A stretch of DNA of 64,000 nucleotides, from the NCBI GenBank assembly GCA_030695205.1, contig JAUYTN010000004.1:1-64000 (forward strand), in the 5' to 3' direction. Below are positions 15,429 to 24,591 of this stretch, piece after piece. Position 1 is the first letter of the stretch. The number at the start of each line of letters is the position of its first letter. The notes beneath the pieces are model-generated. The model worked only from the letters and a program-made list of their open reading frames with translations. It searched no databases and was not told where the DNA came from. The position numbers were made by a program, and so were the translations under genes. Source of the DNA: Burkholderiaceae bacterium (lineage in GTDB: Bacteria > Pseudomonadota > Gammaproteobacteria > Burkholderiales > Burkholderiaceae_C).

Positions 15429-16681
15429 GTGCCCACGTCCTTGAAGACGATGGCAAACAGCGCGTCCACCAGAATGACCACGGTGATGGACGTGACCACC
15501 GAGGCGGTGGTACCTCGGCCCAGGCTTTCGGTGTTGGGCTGGATGCGCAGGCCAAAGTGGCAGGCAATCAGGGCAATGAGCAGGCCAAACACCGTGGTTT
15601 TGGCCACCGCAAGCGCCAGGTTGGCGGTGTCCACCGCCGCTGGCAGTGCATGCACAAAAAACGACGGAGAAATGCCCAGCGCCACATCGGCCGCCAGCAT
15701 GCCGCCCAGCAAAGCGGCGAGGGTGGTCCAGATGCTGATGAGTGGCATGGCCAGCGCCAGGGCCAAGGCCCGGGGCATGACCAGGCGGTAGCCCGGTGCA
15801 ATGCCCATGACGCGCATGGCGTCCAGCTCTTGCGTCACGCGCATGACCCCGATTTGGGCGGTGATGGCCGAGCCGGAGCGCCCCGCAATCAGAATGGCGG
15901 CGAGCATGGGGCCGAGCTCCCGCACCAGAGACACGCCCAACAGGTCCACGATGAAGGCGTCAGCTCCAAACTGGCGCAGCTGCTGGGCGCTGAGGTAGGC
16001 CAGGACCACGCCGATCAGAAACCCCACCAGCGCGGTGATGGGCATGGCGGTGGCCCCGAAATGGAAGACGTGTCCCGACACGTCGCGCCAGGGGCCGCGC
16101 CTGGGGGCGCGCAGCAGCTGTAACACATCCAGCAGCAGCTGACCCAGCAGCAGGGTAAAGCCGTGCAGGTGCGACACCGCGCCCAGTACCTGCTGGCCCA
16201 GGGCATCGACCGTGTGCCACAGCCCGGTGCGCTTGGCGGGCAGGGCTTGCCCTGAGAAACGGGCCACCCGCGCGAGCAGGGCGCGCTGCTGTGTAGTGGC
16301 TTGCAGGTGGGTGGGGTACTGGCCGCCCCAGTGGGCCCACAGCACCTGGGCGCCGATGTGGTCCAGCCCGGCGGCCTGGCTCAGATCCCAGTGGACAGAT
16401 GGGGTTGCCGATGATGGCGGCGAAGAGTGCGAAAAGTGCGAAGACGGCGAAGGCGCGCAGGGCCAGGCCTTGAGGTTGGCCTGCAGCCGGTGCCAGTTGG
16501 GGGCTTGGCCCAGGGCCGATGCCGTCCACTGGCCCAACACACGCACCACGGAGGGGCCACCAGGGCCATGACAGGGCCCGCTGTCGGGCTCGCTGCCTGG
16601 CCCGCCACTCGGCCCATCACCTGGCCCGTTGGGCTGGGTGACCTGGGTGGCTTCGATGCGGGGTGCGTCGTCGGTGGGCAA
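15425..16681 (-). CDS. MlaE-type permease with N-terminal STAS-like region
   Basis: 418 residues. The C-terminal 260 residues are the MlaE permease fold with GFLIGVVLAYLSAQQLRQFGA and LGPMLAAILIAGRSGSAITAQ, then several helices. The N-terminal part looks like a fused STAS domain (VHWDLSQAAGLDHIGAQVL) preceded by a Gly/Pro-rich run near residues 18-42. This fusion of a MlaB-like domain with MlaE is known in proteobacteria. A Ser/Pro/His-rich insert near residues 74-92 looks like a slippage-derived insertion. The gene starts three bases after the stop of the PPIase gene, so both belong to one transcript. Confidence 0.85.
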   Translation of the reverse strand: MPTDDAPRIEATQVTQPNGPGDGPSGGPGSEPDSGPCHGPGGPSVVRVLGQWTASALGQAPNWHRLQANLKAWPCAPSPSSHFSHSSPPSSATPSVHWDLSQAAGLDHIGAQVLWAHWGGQYPTHLQATTQQRALLARVARFSGQALPAKRTGLWHTVDALGQQVLGAVSHLHGFTLLLGQLLLDVLQLLRAPRRGPWRDVSGHVFHFGATAMPITALVGFLIGVVLAYLSAQQLRQFGADAFIVDLLGVSLVRELGPMLAAILIAGRSGSAITAQIGVMRVTQELDAMRVMGIAPGYRLVMPRALALALAMPLISIWTTLAALLGGMLAADVALGISPSFFVHALPAAVDTANLALAVAKTTVFGLLIALIACHFGLRIQPNTESLGRGTTASVVTSITVVILVDALFAIVFKDVGT

Positions 16682-16684
16682 TGC

Positions 16685-17464
16685 TTACTTGACGGAGGCT
16701 TTTTCGCGCAGATCGGACTGGAATTTGGCCAGCTTTTGCTGGGTCATCTGCTGGCTGATCTGGGGCTTGACTTCGTCAAACGACGGCAGCTTGGCGTCGC
16801 GGACATCGTCCACCCGGATGATGTGCCAGCCGAACTGGCTCTTGACGGCTTCGGTGCTGGTCTGGCCTTTTTCCAGCTTGACCATGGCGGCGCTGAATTC
16901 GGGCACGTAGTTGGAGGGGTTGGCCCAGTCAAGGTCGCCACCGTTGGCACCGGAGCCTGGGTCTTTGGAGAGCTTTTTGGCCAGGTCTTCAAACTTGTCG
17001 CCTTTTTTCAGGCTGGCCAGCACGGCCTGGGCTTCGTCTTCCTTCTCGACCAGGATGTGACGTGCTTTGTACTCTTTGCCACCGTTGGCGGCGACAAACT
17101 GGTCGTACTCGGCCTTGAGTTCGGCATCAGTGACGGGGTTTTTCTTCTGGAAGTCGGCAAACAGCTCGCGGATCAGGATGGTCTGGCGGGCCAGCTCCAG
17201 CTGCGCTTTGTAGTCAGCGCTGGCGGCCAGGCCGCGCTTTTGGGCCTCTTGGATGAACACCTCGCGGGCAATGACTTCTTCTTTGATTTGTTGGCGTACC
17301 TCGTCGTTGACGGGGCGGCCGGATTTGGCGAGCTGGCTGGCCAGCATGTCCACGCGGGACATGGGCACGGGCTTGCCGTTGACGATGGCCACGTTTTGGG
17401 CCATGGCCATAGGGGCAGACAGGGACAAAGCGGCCACGGCCGCGAGGGACAACAGAGTTTTCAT
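16685..17464 (-). CDS. Periplasmic parvulin-type peptidyl-prolyl isomerase
   Basis: 259 residues with a clear signal peptide (MKTLLSLAAVAALSLSAPMA, cleavage after AMA-Q). A SurA/PrsA-like N-terminal helical domain follows, then a parvulin domain (about residues 128-220: YKARHILVEKEDEA, GGDLDWA, FGWHIIRVDDV). It should assist folding of exported proteins in the periplasm. It lies 23 bp after the BolA gene, in the yciB-bolA-PPIase order common in Burkholderiales, and three bases before the permease gene. The start at 17464 is chosen because it opens directly into the signal peptide. Confidence 0.9.
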   Translation of the reverse strand: MKTLLSLAAVAALSLSAPMAMAQNVAIVNGKPVPMSRVDMLASQLAKSGRPVNDEVRQQIKEEVIAREVFIQEAQKRGLAASADYKAQLELARQTILIRELFADFQKKNPVTDAELKAEYDQFVAANGGKEYKARHILVEKEDEAQAVLASLKKGDKFEDLAKKLSKDPGSGANGGDLDWANPSNYVPEFSAAMVKLEKGQTSTEAVKSQFGWHIIRVDDVRDAKLPSFDEVKPQISQQMTQQKLAKFQSDLREKASVK

Positions 17465-17487
17465 GGTGGGAGCGAGGGTGAGAAAAA

Positions 17488-17805
17488 TCAAAGTGGTTGG
17501 TGGGGCTGAATTTCAATGGCCAGCGCGTGCAACCCGGCGTCTGTGAAGGCGCGGAGTGCATCGTACACAAGCCGGTGCTGGGCCACCCGGCTCTTGCCCG
17601 CAAAGGCCGGGCTGCCAATTCGCACCCGAAAATGCGTGCCATGGCCCAGGCCGTTGGCGCCGGCGTGGCCGGCGTGGGCCGCACTTTCATCCAGCACCTG
17701 CAGGGTGGAGGGCTGCAAAGCGGCTTGCAACGCAGCTTCCAGCGCTGGCGCGGTGGGCCAGGCTGCGTCGGTCGTGGGCAGGGGGGCAGTGGTTGGGGTA
17801 TTCAT
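17488..17805 (-). CDS. bolA: BolA family protein
   Basis: A 105-residue BolA-fold protein. QVLDESAAHAGHAG (about 37-50) and GTHFRVRIGSPAFAGKSRVAQ are followed by HRLVYDALRAF, the conserved histidine region that coordinates an iron-sulfur cluster with a monothiol glutaredoxin. A low-complexity N-terminal extension of about 20 residues precedes the domain. BolA proteins act in iron-sulfur trafficking or stress-related transcription. The gene sits ten bases after yciB. The assignment is firm and the exact role is not. Confidence 0.9.
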   Translation of the reverse strand: MNTPTTAPLPTTDAAWPTAPALEAALQAALQPSTLQVLDESAAHAGHAGANGLGHGTHFRVRIGSPAFAGKSRVAQHRLVYDALRAFTDAGLHALAIEIQPHQPL

Positions 17806-17815
17806 GGGGGCGGCA

Positions 17816-18397
17816 TCAGGGCGTGCGGTCGTTGCTGGGACCCTGGGCGGGGTCGTTGGGGGTGTGGGCCTCGCCGTCTTTGAGGTAGCGGGCGATGTAC
17901 AGCCCCTGGCCAACGATGAAGGCCACCGGGAAGGCATAGCCCCACAGCTTGAAGTTGACCCAGGCCTCGGTGGTGTACATCAGGGCAACGTAGCCATTGA
18001 GCGTTGCCATGAAGGCGAAGTAACCGATCCAGATGAGGACGAGCCTGTCCCAGACGGCGGCGGGTAGCATCAGTTGGGTACCCAGCAGCATGCGCAGGAA
18101 GTTTTTCTTCCAGATCCACAGCGCCGCACCCAGCACCGCTGCCATGCCAAAGTACAGCACCGTGGGTTTCCATTTGATAAAGCGTTCGTCTTGCAGCACC
18201 AGGGTGAGCACACCAAACACCAGCACCAGGGCCAACGTGACCTTTTGCATGGTCTGCAGCCGCCGGTCGATGGTGTAGATCACAGCGGTTTGCACCACGG
18301 TGGCGGCCATGAGTACCGCCGTGGCCATGTAGATGTCGTGCAGCTTGTAGGCCGCCACAAACAGGGCAATGGGAAAGAAGTCGATGAGTAGGCGCAT
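17816..18397 (-). CDS. yciB: Inner-membrane septation protein A family (YciB)
   Basis: 193 residues with about five to six transmembrane helices, starting [19 protein letters not shown], the signature YciB/IspZ beginning. [15 protein letters not shown] and NLRAF-like [12 protein letters not shown] follow later. In E. coli YciB influences cell envelope and septum synthesis and interacts with elongation and division proteins. It lies upstream of bolA and downstream of msrB on the same strand. The C-terminal 15 residues ([16 protein letters not shown]) are a variable tail. Confidence 0.92.
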   Translation of the reverse strand: MRLLIDFFPIALFVAAYKLHDIYMATAVLMAATVVQTAVIYTIDRRLQTMQKVTLALVLVFGVLTLVLQDERFIKWKPTVLYFGMAAVLGAALWIWKKNFLRMLLGTQLMLPAAVWDRLVLIWIGYFAFMATLNGYVALMYTTEAWVNFKLWGYAFPVAFIVGQGLYIARYLKDGEAHTPNDPAQGPSNDRTP

Positions 18398-18466
18398 GGG
18401 CGTGATTATCGGTGTGCCGCTCGGGCGGGTAGCGGGGGATGCGCGAGCGGCAATGGCCGGGCGCGC

Positions 18467-18892
18467 TCAGGGGGTGGGGGGCTGGTGCTCCAGTGAGGCT
18501 GAATTCATGCAGTAGCGCAGGCCGGTGGGCTGTGGGCCGTCGTCAAACACGTGGCCCAGGTGGGCACCGCACTGGCTGCACACGGTTTCCACCCGCCGCA
18601 TGCCGTGGCTGTGGTCCACCACCTCGGTGATGGCGCCGGGCCTGGCCAGCGAGAAGCTGGGCCAACCGCACCCGGCGTCGAACTTGGTGTCGGCATCGAA
18701 CAGGTGGTTCCCGCAGCAGATGCAGTGGTAGCTGCCATCGGCCCAAACCGACTCGTAGCGGCCGGTGAAGGGGCGCTCGGTGTGGGCGCGGCGGGTGATG
18801 TCGAAGACGCCGGGCTCCGCCTGCTGGTCGGCCTGTTTGCTGGCCAGTAGGGCGCGCCATTCGGCGTCGGTTTTCTGGATGGGGTAGGTCAT
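18467..18892 (-). CDS. msrB: Peptide methionine-(R)-S-oxide reductase
   Basis: A 141-residue MsrB. It has both zinc-binding CxxC pairs (CICCGNHLF with its first pair near 60, and [15 protein letters not shown] near 105) and the catalytic cysteine in [11 protein letters not shown] near 126. It repairs methionine-R-sulfoxide in oxidised proteins. The selenocysteine position is cysteine here. It is separated from yciB by 69 bp on the same strand. Upstream, a divergent 300-bp region separates it from the acyl-CoA synthetase gene. Confidence 0.95.
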   Translation of the reverse strand: MTYPIQKTDAEWRALLASKQADQQAEPGVFDITRRAHTERPFTGRYESVWADGSYHCICCGNHLFDADTKFDAGCGWPSFSLARPGAITEVVDHSHGMRRVETVCSQCGAHLGHVFDDGPQPTGLRYCMNSASLEHQPPTP

Positions 18893-19192
18893 GGTCAGCT
18901 TTCAGAGGGGGGACACAAGGCGAATGATTGTCTGCCGCCTGTGCGGGGCAACCCGCCGTGGGGGTTTTCGGGGGGAGGGTGGTTGGTGGTGGGGTGGCGT
19001 TCCTGGGCTGAGGTGGCGTGCGCGGCAGGTCTGGGGCTGGTTCGGGCGGAGCGATAAGCAGAAGGTGTAAGGTGCGCGACAGGCTGCAAGCTGTGGCCTG
19101 GCATTGCTGCGCTGCACAAAAAACAGGCAACGCTACCATCGCCGCTGGCCACTTCTGCCCTCAAGTGGCCCCACCACCAAGGAGAACTGCCC
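18893..19192. other. Divergent intergenic region
   Basis: 300 bp between msrB (minus) and the acyl-CoA synthetase (plus). It is very G-rich on the plus strand at about 18945-19030, with no reading frame of convincing composition. It must contain both promoters, but I cannot pick -35/-10 boxes with confidence. An AAGGAG site lies eight bases before the ATG at 19193. Confidence 0.5.
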
Positions 19193-20821
19193 ATGTTGGG
19201 TTTGATGCAAAACCACCCGTTGTTGATTTCGTCGCTGATCGAGCACGCCGAGCGCCACCATGGCGATGCAGCCATTGTGTCGCGCCGTGTGGAGGGCGAC
19301 ATCCACCGAACCGACTGGTCCACCGTGGCCCGGCGCTCGCGCCAGGTGGCCAATGCCCTGAACAGCCAAGGGCTTGCCCAGGGCGAGCGCGTGGGCACCA
19401 TTGCCTGGAACGGCTACCGCCACCTGGAGCTGTACTTTGGCGTCAGCGGCTCTGGCCGCGTGCTGCACACCCTGAACCCGCGCCTGCATCCCCAGCAGCT
19501 GGCCTGGATCATCAACCACGCCGAAGACTCGGTGGTGTGCTTTGACACCACTTTTGCCCCGCTGGTGGCGGCTGTGCATGCCAAGTGCCCATCCGTCAAG
19601 CTGTGGGTGGCCCTGTGCGATGCCGACCAGTTGCCGCAGAACACCGGCATTCCCCACCTGGTCAGCTACGAGGCCTGGCTGGCAGCGCAATCCAGCGCGC
19701 TGCAGTGGCCGCAGTTTGACGAAAACACCGCCTCCAGCCTGTGCTACACCAGTGGCACCACCGGCAACCCCAAGGGGGTGCTGTACAGCCACCGCTCCAC
19801 CTTGCTGCACGCCTATGCCGGTGCGCTGCCCGATGCCCTGAACATCAGCGCCCGTGACGCGGTGCTGCCCGTGGTGCCCATGTTCCACGTCAATGCCTGG
19901 GGCATTCCTTACTGCGCAGCGGCCATTGGCTGCAAGCTGGTGTTCCCTGGGCCGGCCATGGACGGCAAGTCCATTTACGAGCTGATCGAGGGCGAAGGGG
20001 TCACCATGGCTGCTGGTGTGCCCACGGTGTGGCAAATGCTGCTGGGCCATATGCAGGCCGGTGGGCTGAGGTTTGGCACCATGACGCGCACCGTCATTGG
20101 CGGCTCGGCTTGCCCCCCTGCCATGCTGCGCACCTTCCACGACACCTACGGGGTGGAGGTGCTGCACGCCTGGGGCATGACCGAAATGTCGCCCCTGGGC
20201 ACTGTGTGTACCCTGAAAAACAAGCAGCTGGCCTTTGATGAAGACGGGCGCATGAAGGTGCGCCTGAAGCAGGGCCGGGTGGTGTACGGGGTGGACATGA
20301 AAATCGTCAGCCCCGACGGGGTGGAGCTGCCCTGGGACGGCAAAACCTATGGCGACTTGCTGGTACGCGGCCCCTGGATCATTGACCAGTACTTCAAGGC
20401 GGAGGGCAGCTCGCCGCTGGTGGATGGGTGGTTCCCCACGGGTGATGTGGCCACCATCGATGCCGAAGGTTTCATGCAGATCACCGACCGCAGCAAGGAC
20501 GTCATCAAGTCTGGGGGCGAGTGGATCAGCTCCATCGATGTGGAAAACATTGCCATGGCCCACCCGGCAGTGGCCATGGCCGCCTGCATCGGCATGCCCC
20601 ACCCCAAGTGGGACGAGCGCCCGATTGTGGTGGTGACGCTCAAGCCCGGTGCGGAGGTGACGCGCGAGGAACTGCTGGCGTTCTACGAGGGCCGCATTGC
20701 CAAGTGGCAAACGCCTGACGATGTGGTGTTCGTGCCCGCCATTCCGCTGGGAGCCACCGGCAAGATGCAAAAAATGTCGTTGCGCGAACAGCTCAAAGAC
20801 TACCGCTTGCCAGGACTCTGA
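19193..20821 (+). CDS. Fatty-acyl-CoA synthetase (AMP-binding)
   Basis: A 542-residue ANL-superfamily ligase. The phosphate loop is [12 protein letters not shown] near 184-195, the A5 motif [13 protein letters not shown] near 317, the A7/A8 region [18 protein letters not shown] then [13 protein letters not shown], and the catalytic lysine is in GATGKMQK near 520. It activates a medium- or long-chain fatty acid to the CoA ester via the adenylate, feeding beta-oxidation. It resembles the AlkK-type medium-chain enzymes, which is inference. It precedes the livK operon by about 150 bp on the same strand. A good AAGGAG supports the start. Confidence 0.9.
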   Translation: MLGLMQNHPLLISSLIEHAERHHGDAAIVSRRVEGDIHRTDWSTVARRSRQVANALNSQGLAQGERVGTIAWNGYRHLELYFGVSGSGRVLHTLNPRLHPQQLAWIINHAEDSVVCFDTTFAPLVAAVHAKCPSVKLWVALCDADQLPQNTGIPHLVSYEAWLAAQSSALQWPQFDENTASSLCYTSGTTGNPKGVLYSHRSTLLHAYAGALPDALNISARDAVLPVVPMFHVNAWGIPYCAAAIGCKLVFPGPAMDGKSIYELIEGEGVTMAAGVPTVWQMLLGHMQAGGLRFGTMTRTVIGGSACPPAMLRTFHDTYGVEVLHAWGMTEMSPLGTVCTLKNKQLAFDEDGRMKVRLKQGRVVYGVDMKIVSPDGVELPWDGKTYGDLLVRGPWIIDQYFKAEGSSPLVDGWFPTGDVATIDAEGFMQITDRSKDVIKSGGEWISSIDVENIAMAHPAVAMAACIGMPHPKWDERPIVVVTLKPGAEVTREELLAFYEGRIAKWQTPDDVVFVPAIPLGATGKMQKMSLREQLKDYRLPGL

Positions 20822-20839
20822 TCGCCTGTGCGACACCCC

Positions 20840-20920
20840 CACCCGCGCGCCAGTCGCGCGGGTGATACGTGCTAGGTGCAATCCCTGAGTGCGAGGTGGG
20901 AACCAGCCTGTAAGCTGGTT
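20840..20920 (+). other. Leader with two hairpins upstream of livK
   Basis: CACCCGCGCG (20840-20849) pairs perfectly with CGCGCGGGTG (20855-20864) around CCAGT. A second hairpin pairs AACCAGC (20901-20907) with GCTGGTT (20914-20920). Neither is followed by a T-tract, so a simple terminator is unlikely. The string GTGCGAC at 20828 followed by these hairpins resembles the 5' end of a group II intron, but no further intron domains are visible, so this stays speculative. It could be a structured 5' leader of livK. Confidence 0.4.
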
Positions 20921-20969
20921 GTAATTGGTTACGCAGCGTCTGGTTTTTTCAACACAAGGAGACATCCCC

Positions 20970-22202
20970 ATGCAGTTCACAGTCAAGCACGTGGTCGCGG
21001 CCTCTATGCTGGTCGCCTCATTTGGCGCCATGGCCCAAAAGGGTGAAACGGTCAAGATCGCTTTCATCGACCCTCTGTCGGGCCCGTTTGCCAACGTGGG
21101 GCAAAACCAGCTCAAAAGCTGGCAGTTTGTGGCCGAGGCCAAAAGCGGTGCCAAGAACCCGGCGGGTGTGAAGTTCGAGGTGGTGGGGTTTGACAACAAG
21201 GGCTCCCCGCAGGAGAGCTTGAATGCGCTGAAAGCCGCCATTGACCAGGGCTTTCGCTACGTGACGCAGGGCAATGGCTCGGGGGCAGCGGCCGCCATCT
21301 CCGACGCCGTGAGCAAGCACAACGCCCGCAACCCCGGCAAAGAGGTCATTTTCCTGAACTATGCGGCGGTGGACCCAGCTCTGACCAACGAGCGCTGCAG
21401 CTTCTGGCACTTCCGCCTCGATGCCGACACCTCCATGAAGATGGAAGCTCTCACCAGCTTCATCAAAGACCAGCCCAAGGTCACCAGCGTGTACCTGCTG
21501 AACCAGAACTACGCCCACGGCCAGCAGGTGGCCACCTACTTCAAGGAAGGGCTGGCCCGCAAGCGCCCCGATGTGAAGATTGCCGGTGAAGACCTGCACC
21601 CGCTGGGCCAGGTGAAAGACTTTTCGCCCTACGTGGCCAAAATCAAGCAGTCGGGGGCCAATGCCATCGTCACCGGCAACTGGGGCGCTGACCTGACGCT
21701 GTTTGTGAAGGCCCTGAACGACGCGGGCCTGAAAATCCCGATGTACGCCTACTACCCCGGCGTGACCGGCACCCCCACCGCACTGGCCCAGGGTGGCGAC
21801 AGCGAGGTGTACCAGATTGCCTACAACCACAGCAACTACACCGGCGAGCTGGGCCAGCTGAGCGCCGATTTCAAGAAGAAGTTCAACGACGACTACTACA
21901 GCTACGCCACCTACAACGGCGTGGTGATGCTGGGTGAGGCCATGGCCAAGGCCAAGAGCACCGAGCCCGCCAAGGTGGCTCCGGCCATGAGTGGCCTCAG
22001 CTTCAAGGGCTTCAACGGCGACAGCACCATGCGCAAGACCGACCACCAGATGCAGCAGGGTGTGTGGATCTCCAAGTGGCAAAAGGTGGATGCCAAAAAC
22101 ACCTACAGCGTGGAGAACACCGGCTACACCTTTGCACCGGTCAAGTACATCGAGGCCTATGTGGCCAGCACCCCCACCAGCTGCGACATGAAGCGGCCCT
22201 GA
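20970..22202 (+). CDS. Branched-chain amino acid-type ABC substrate-binding protein
   Basis: A 410-residue periplasmic protein with a signal peptide (MQFTVKHVVAASMLVASFGAMA, cleavage before QKGE). It has the LivJ/LivK type I binding fold: VKIAFIDPLSGPFANVGQ, later GNGSGAAAAISDAVS and SPYVAKIKQSGANAIVTGNWG. AAGGAG at 20956-20961 supports the start. It should deliver ligand to the LivHMGF complex encoded downstream. The ligand may be an amino acid or another small carboxylate, since this subgroup binds many compounds. The next gene follows after a likely attenuating terminator. Confidence 0.88.
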   Translation: MQFTVKHVVAASMLVASFGAMAQKGETVKIAFIDPLSGPFANVGQNQLKSWQFVAEAKSGAKNPAGVKFEVVGFDNKGSPQESLNALKAAIDQGFRYVTQGNGSGAAAAISDAVSKHNARNPGKEVIFLNYAAVDPALTNERCSFWHFRLDADTSMKMEALTSFIKDQPKVTSVYLLNQNYAHGQQVATYFKEGLARKRPDVKIAGEDLHPLGQVKDFSPYVAKIKQSGANAIVTGNWGADLTLFVKALNDAGLKIPMYAYYPGVTGTPTALAQGGDSEVYQIAYNHSNYTGELGQLSADFKKKFNDDYYSYATYNGVVMLGEAMAKAKSTEPAKVAPAMSGLSFKGFNGDSTMRKTDHQMQQGVWISKWQKVDAKNTYSVENTGYTFAPVKYIEAYVASTPTSCDMKRP

Positions 22203-22254
22203 ACAGGCTCCAGCCACCGCCAGCCCCAGCGCTGGCGGCTGGGTCTGATCAGCA

Positions 22255-22318
22255 GGCCCGTGCCTTGTGCGCCCACCATGCCCTTTGGGCTGGCCGGTGA
22301 CGCAAGGGCGGGCTTTTT
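22255..22318 (+). terminator. Hairpin and T-tract between the binding protein gene and livH
   Basis: GCCCG..CCTTGTGCG (from 22256) pairs with CGCAAGGGCGGGC (22301-22313) across a long loop and is followed by TTTTT at 22314-22318. A second, smaller GC hairpin (CCGCCAGC 22217-22224 with GCTGGCGG 22231-22238) lies just upstream. Partial termination here would give more binding protein than transporter, a usual pattern. Confidence 0.55.
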
Positions 22319-22342
22319 CATGACCTGAACACCGGCCAACCT

Positions 22343-23290
22343 ATGGAATTCCTCACCATCTCCCTGCTCAACGGCGTGAGCTACGGCTTGCTGCTGTTCA
22401 TGCTCAGCTCCGGCCTCACGCTGATTTTCAGCATGATGGGGGTGCTCAACTTCGCCCATGCCAGCTTCTACATGCTGGGTGCCTACCTGGCCTACACCGT
22501 CACCATGTTTGTCGGCTTTTGGCCCGCGCTGGTGCTGGCCCCGCTGCTGGTGGGGGTGCTGGGTGCGCTGTTCGAAAAGTACGCCTTGCGCCGTGTGCAC
22601 CAGTTTGGCCATGTGCCGGAGCTGCTGATCACCTTTGGCCTGAGCTACATCATTCTGGAGCTGGTGCAGCTGGTGTGGGGCCGCAGCTCGGTGGACTACC
22701 GCGTGCCCGACGAACTCAGCGGCCCGCTGTTCACCCTGTATGGCACCCAGTTTCCGCTGTACCGGGGCTTCATGATGGGGGTGGCCCTGCTCATGCTGCT
22801 GGCCATTGGCCTGTTGCTGACCAAAACCCGCATTGGCCTGGTGATTCAGGCGGCGCTGACCCATCCTGAAACCGTTGAAGCCCTTGGGCACAACGTGCCG
22901 CGTGTTTTCATGCTGGTGTTTGGCGGGGGTGCGGCGCTGGCCGGGCTGGCGGGGGTGATCGGCGGCAATGCTTTTGTCACTGAGCCGGGCATGGCGGCGA
23001 CGGTGGGGTCCATCATCTTTGTGGTGGTGGTGGTGGGTGGCATGGGGTCGCTGGCGGGGGCGTTTTTGGCTTCGCTGCTCATTGGGGTGTTGCAGACGTT
23101 TGCCGTGGCGGTGGATGTGTCGCTGATGAGCGTGCTCAACCAGATGGGTGCAGCCATCGGTTCGTCCACCCCTGGCTATGCGCTGTGGAAGCTCAAGGTC
23201 AGCCAGGTGGCGCCCATCTTGCCGTACCTGCTGCTGGTGCTGATGCTGATCTTCAGGCCCCGTGGCCTGTTGGGCACACGGGAAGGTTGA
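22343..23290 (+). CDS. livH: Branched-chain amino acid ABC permease LivH
   Basis: A 315-residue integral membrane permease beginning MEFLTISLLNGVSYGLLLFM, with eight or so hydrophobic helices. The LivH-type segments GLTLIFSMMGVLNFAHASFYML (about 28-49) and GGMGSLAGAFLASLLIGVLQT near 232 are present. It forms the membrane channel with LivM. It ends nine bases before the livM start. Confidence 0.92.
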   Translation: MEFLTISLLNGVSYGLLLFMLSSGLTLIFSMMGVLNFAHASFYMLGAYLAYTVTMFVGFWPALVLAPLLVGVLGALFEKYALRRVHQFGHVPELLITFGLSYIILELVQLVWGRSSVDYRVPDELSGPLFTLYGTQFPLYRGFMMGVALLMLLAIGLLLTKTRIGLVIQAALTHPETVEALGHNVPRVFMLVFGGGAALAGLAGVIGGNAFVTEPGMAATVGSIIFVVVVVGGMGSLAGAFLASLLIGVLQTFAVAVDVSLMSVLNQMGAAIGSSTPGYALWKLKVSQVAPILPYLLLVLMLIFRPRGLLGTREG

Positions 23291-23298
23291 GGAAGCCC

Positions 23299-24591
23299 AT
23301 GTCATCCAAAACACACTACGAATTCAAGCCCTGGAATGTGGGGCGGTGGATTATCTGGGGGCTCTTTGCGCTGTTGATGGTGGTGGCGCCGATGCTGTTC
23401 ACCAGCAGCCTGTCGCACACCATGCTGTCGCAGATGGGCATCGCCATCATTGTGTGCCTGAGCTACAACATGTTGCTGGGGCAGGGCGGCATGCTCAGTT
23501 TTGGCCACGCGGTGTACACCGGCATGGGGTCTTTCCTGGCCATCCACACGCTCAACTTGGTCAGCGGTGGCCAGTGGGGCCTGCCAGTCAGCCTCATTCC
23601 CATCGTGGGTGGGGTGGCGGCGGCGCTGTTTGCGGTGCTGCTGGGTTGGGTCACCACCAAAAAAGCCGCTACCCCATTTGCCATGATCACGCTGGGCGTG
23701 GGCGAGCTGGTGTGGGCCATGTCGCTGATGTTTCCAGGGTTTTTCGGGGGAGAGGGCGGTATTTCGGGCGACCGGGTCACCGGCACCACTTGGGGCATCA
23801 GCTACGGCCCGCAGATTCAGCTGTACTACCTGATTGCGGTGTACACCCTGGTGTGCACGGTGCTGATGTTTGCCTTTACCCGCACACCGCTGGGGCGCAT
23901 GCTCAACGCCGTGCGAGACAACCCAGAGCGGGTGGAGTTTGTGGGCTACAACACCCAGATGGTGCGCTACATCGCGTTCATCATTGCCGGGTTTTTTGCC
24001 GGTGTGTCGGGTGGGTTGGCCGCGCTGAACTTTGAGATCGTCACCTCCGAAGTCGTCAGTGCGCACCGCTCGGGGGCCTATTTGCTGTTCACCTTTCTGG
24101 GCGGCGCGACCTTCTTTTTCGGGCCCATTCTGGGCGGCATCCTGATGGTGCTGGCCTTTGTGCTGTTGTCCGAGTTCACCAAGGCGTGGCTGCTGTACCT
24201 GGGGCTGATTTTCCTGTTCATGGTGATGTACGCGCCCGGTGGCGTTGCCAGCCTGATCATGATGAACCTGCGGGTGGCCAGCTTTGGCATGCTGCGCCGC
24301 GTCTGGGCCAGCTACCTGGCGCTGTTTGGCACGGCGATGGTGATTTTTGTGGGGGCGGGCACCATGATCGAGATGGTGTACCACCTGCAACTCAATGCCG
24401 CGCTGGGGCCTGAGATGTCCTTCATGGGCATGAGCCTCAACGCCAAAAGCCTGAACAGCTGGTTTGGCTGTGTGTTCGTCAGCTTGACGGGGCTGGGGCT
24501 GTTCGAGCTGACCCGGCGGCAGTTTTTGCGCGACTGGGGCGAAATTCAGGTGGACATCGAGAAGGAAATCAAACGCCGGGAGGCCTTGTGA
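23299..24591 (+). CDS. livM: Branched-chain amino acid ABC permease LivM
   Basis: A 430-residue permease. LSYNMLLGQGGMLSFGHAVY (about 54-73) and GVGELVWAMSLMFPGFFGGEGG are LivM hallmarks, as is FAGVSGGLAALNFEIV near 235. It is about 80-100 residues longer than many LivM proteins because of an added C-terminal membrane pair and tail (from about 335). GAGGAA (23289-23294) precedes ATG 23299. The stop overlaps the GTG start of livG. Confidence 0.9.
   Translation: MSSKTHYEFKPWNVGRWIIWGLFALLMVVAPMLFTSSLSHTMLSQMGIAIIVCLSYNMLLGQGGMLSFGHAVYTGMGSFLAIHTLNLVSGGQWGLPVSLIPIVGGVAAALFAVLLGWVTTKKAATPFAMITLGVGELVWAMSLMFPGFFGGEGGISGDRVTGTTWGISYGPQIQLYYLIAVYTLVCTVLMFAFTRTPLGRMLNAVRDNPERVEFVGYNTQMVRYIAFIIAGFFAGVSGGLAALNFEIVTSEVVSAHRSGAYLLFTFLGGATFFFGPILGGILMVLAFVLLSEFTKAWLLYLGLIFLFMVMYAPGGVASLIMMNLRVASFGMLRRVWASYLALFGTAMVIFVGAGTMIEMVYHLQLNAALGPEMSFMGMSLNAKSLNSWFGCVFVSLTGLGLFELTRRQFLRDWGEIQVDIEKEIKRREAL

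Noticed and set aside
20828..20930. A complete group II intron
   Set aside because: Only a 5'-end-like string and two hairpins are seen; no reverse transcriptase and no domain V-like hairpin lie before livK.
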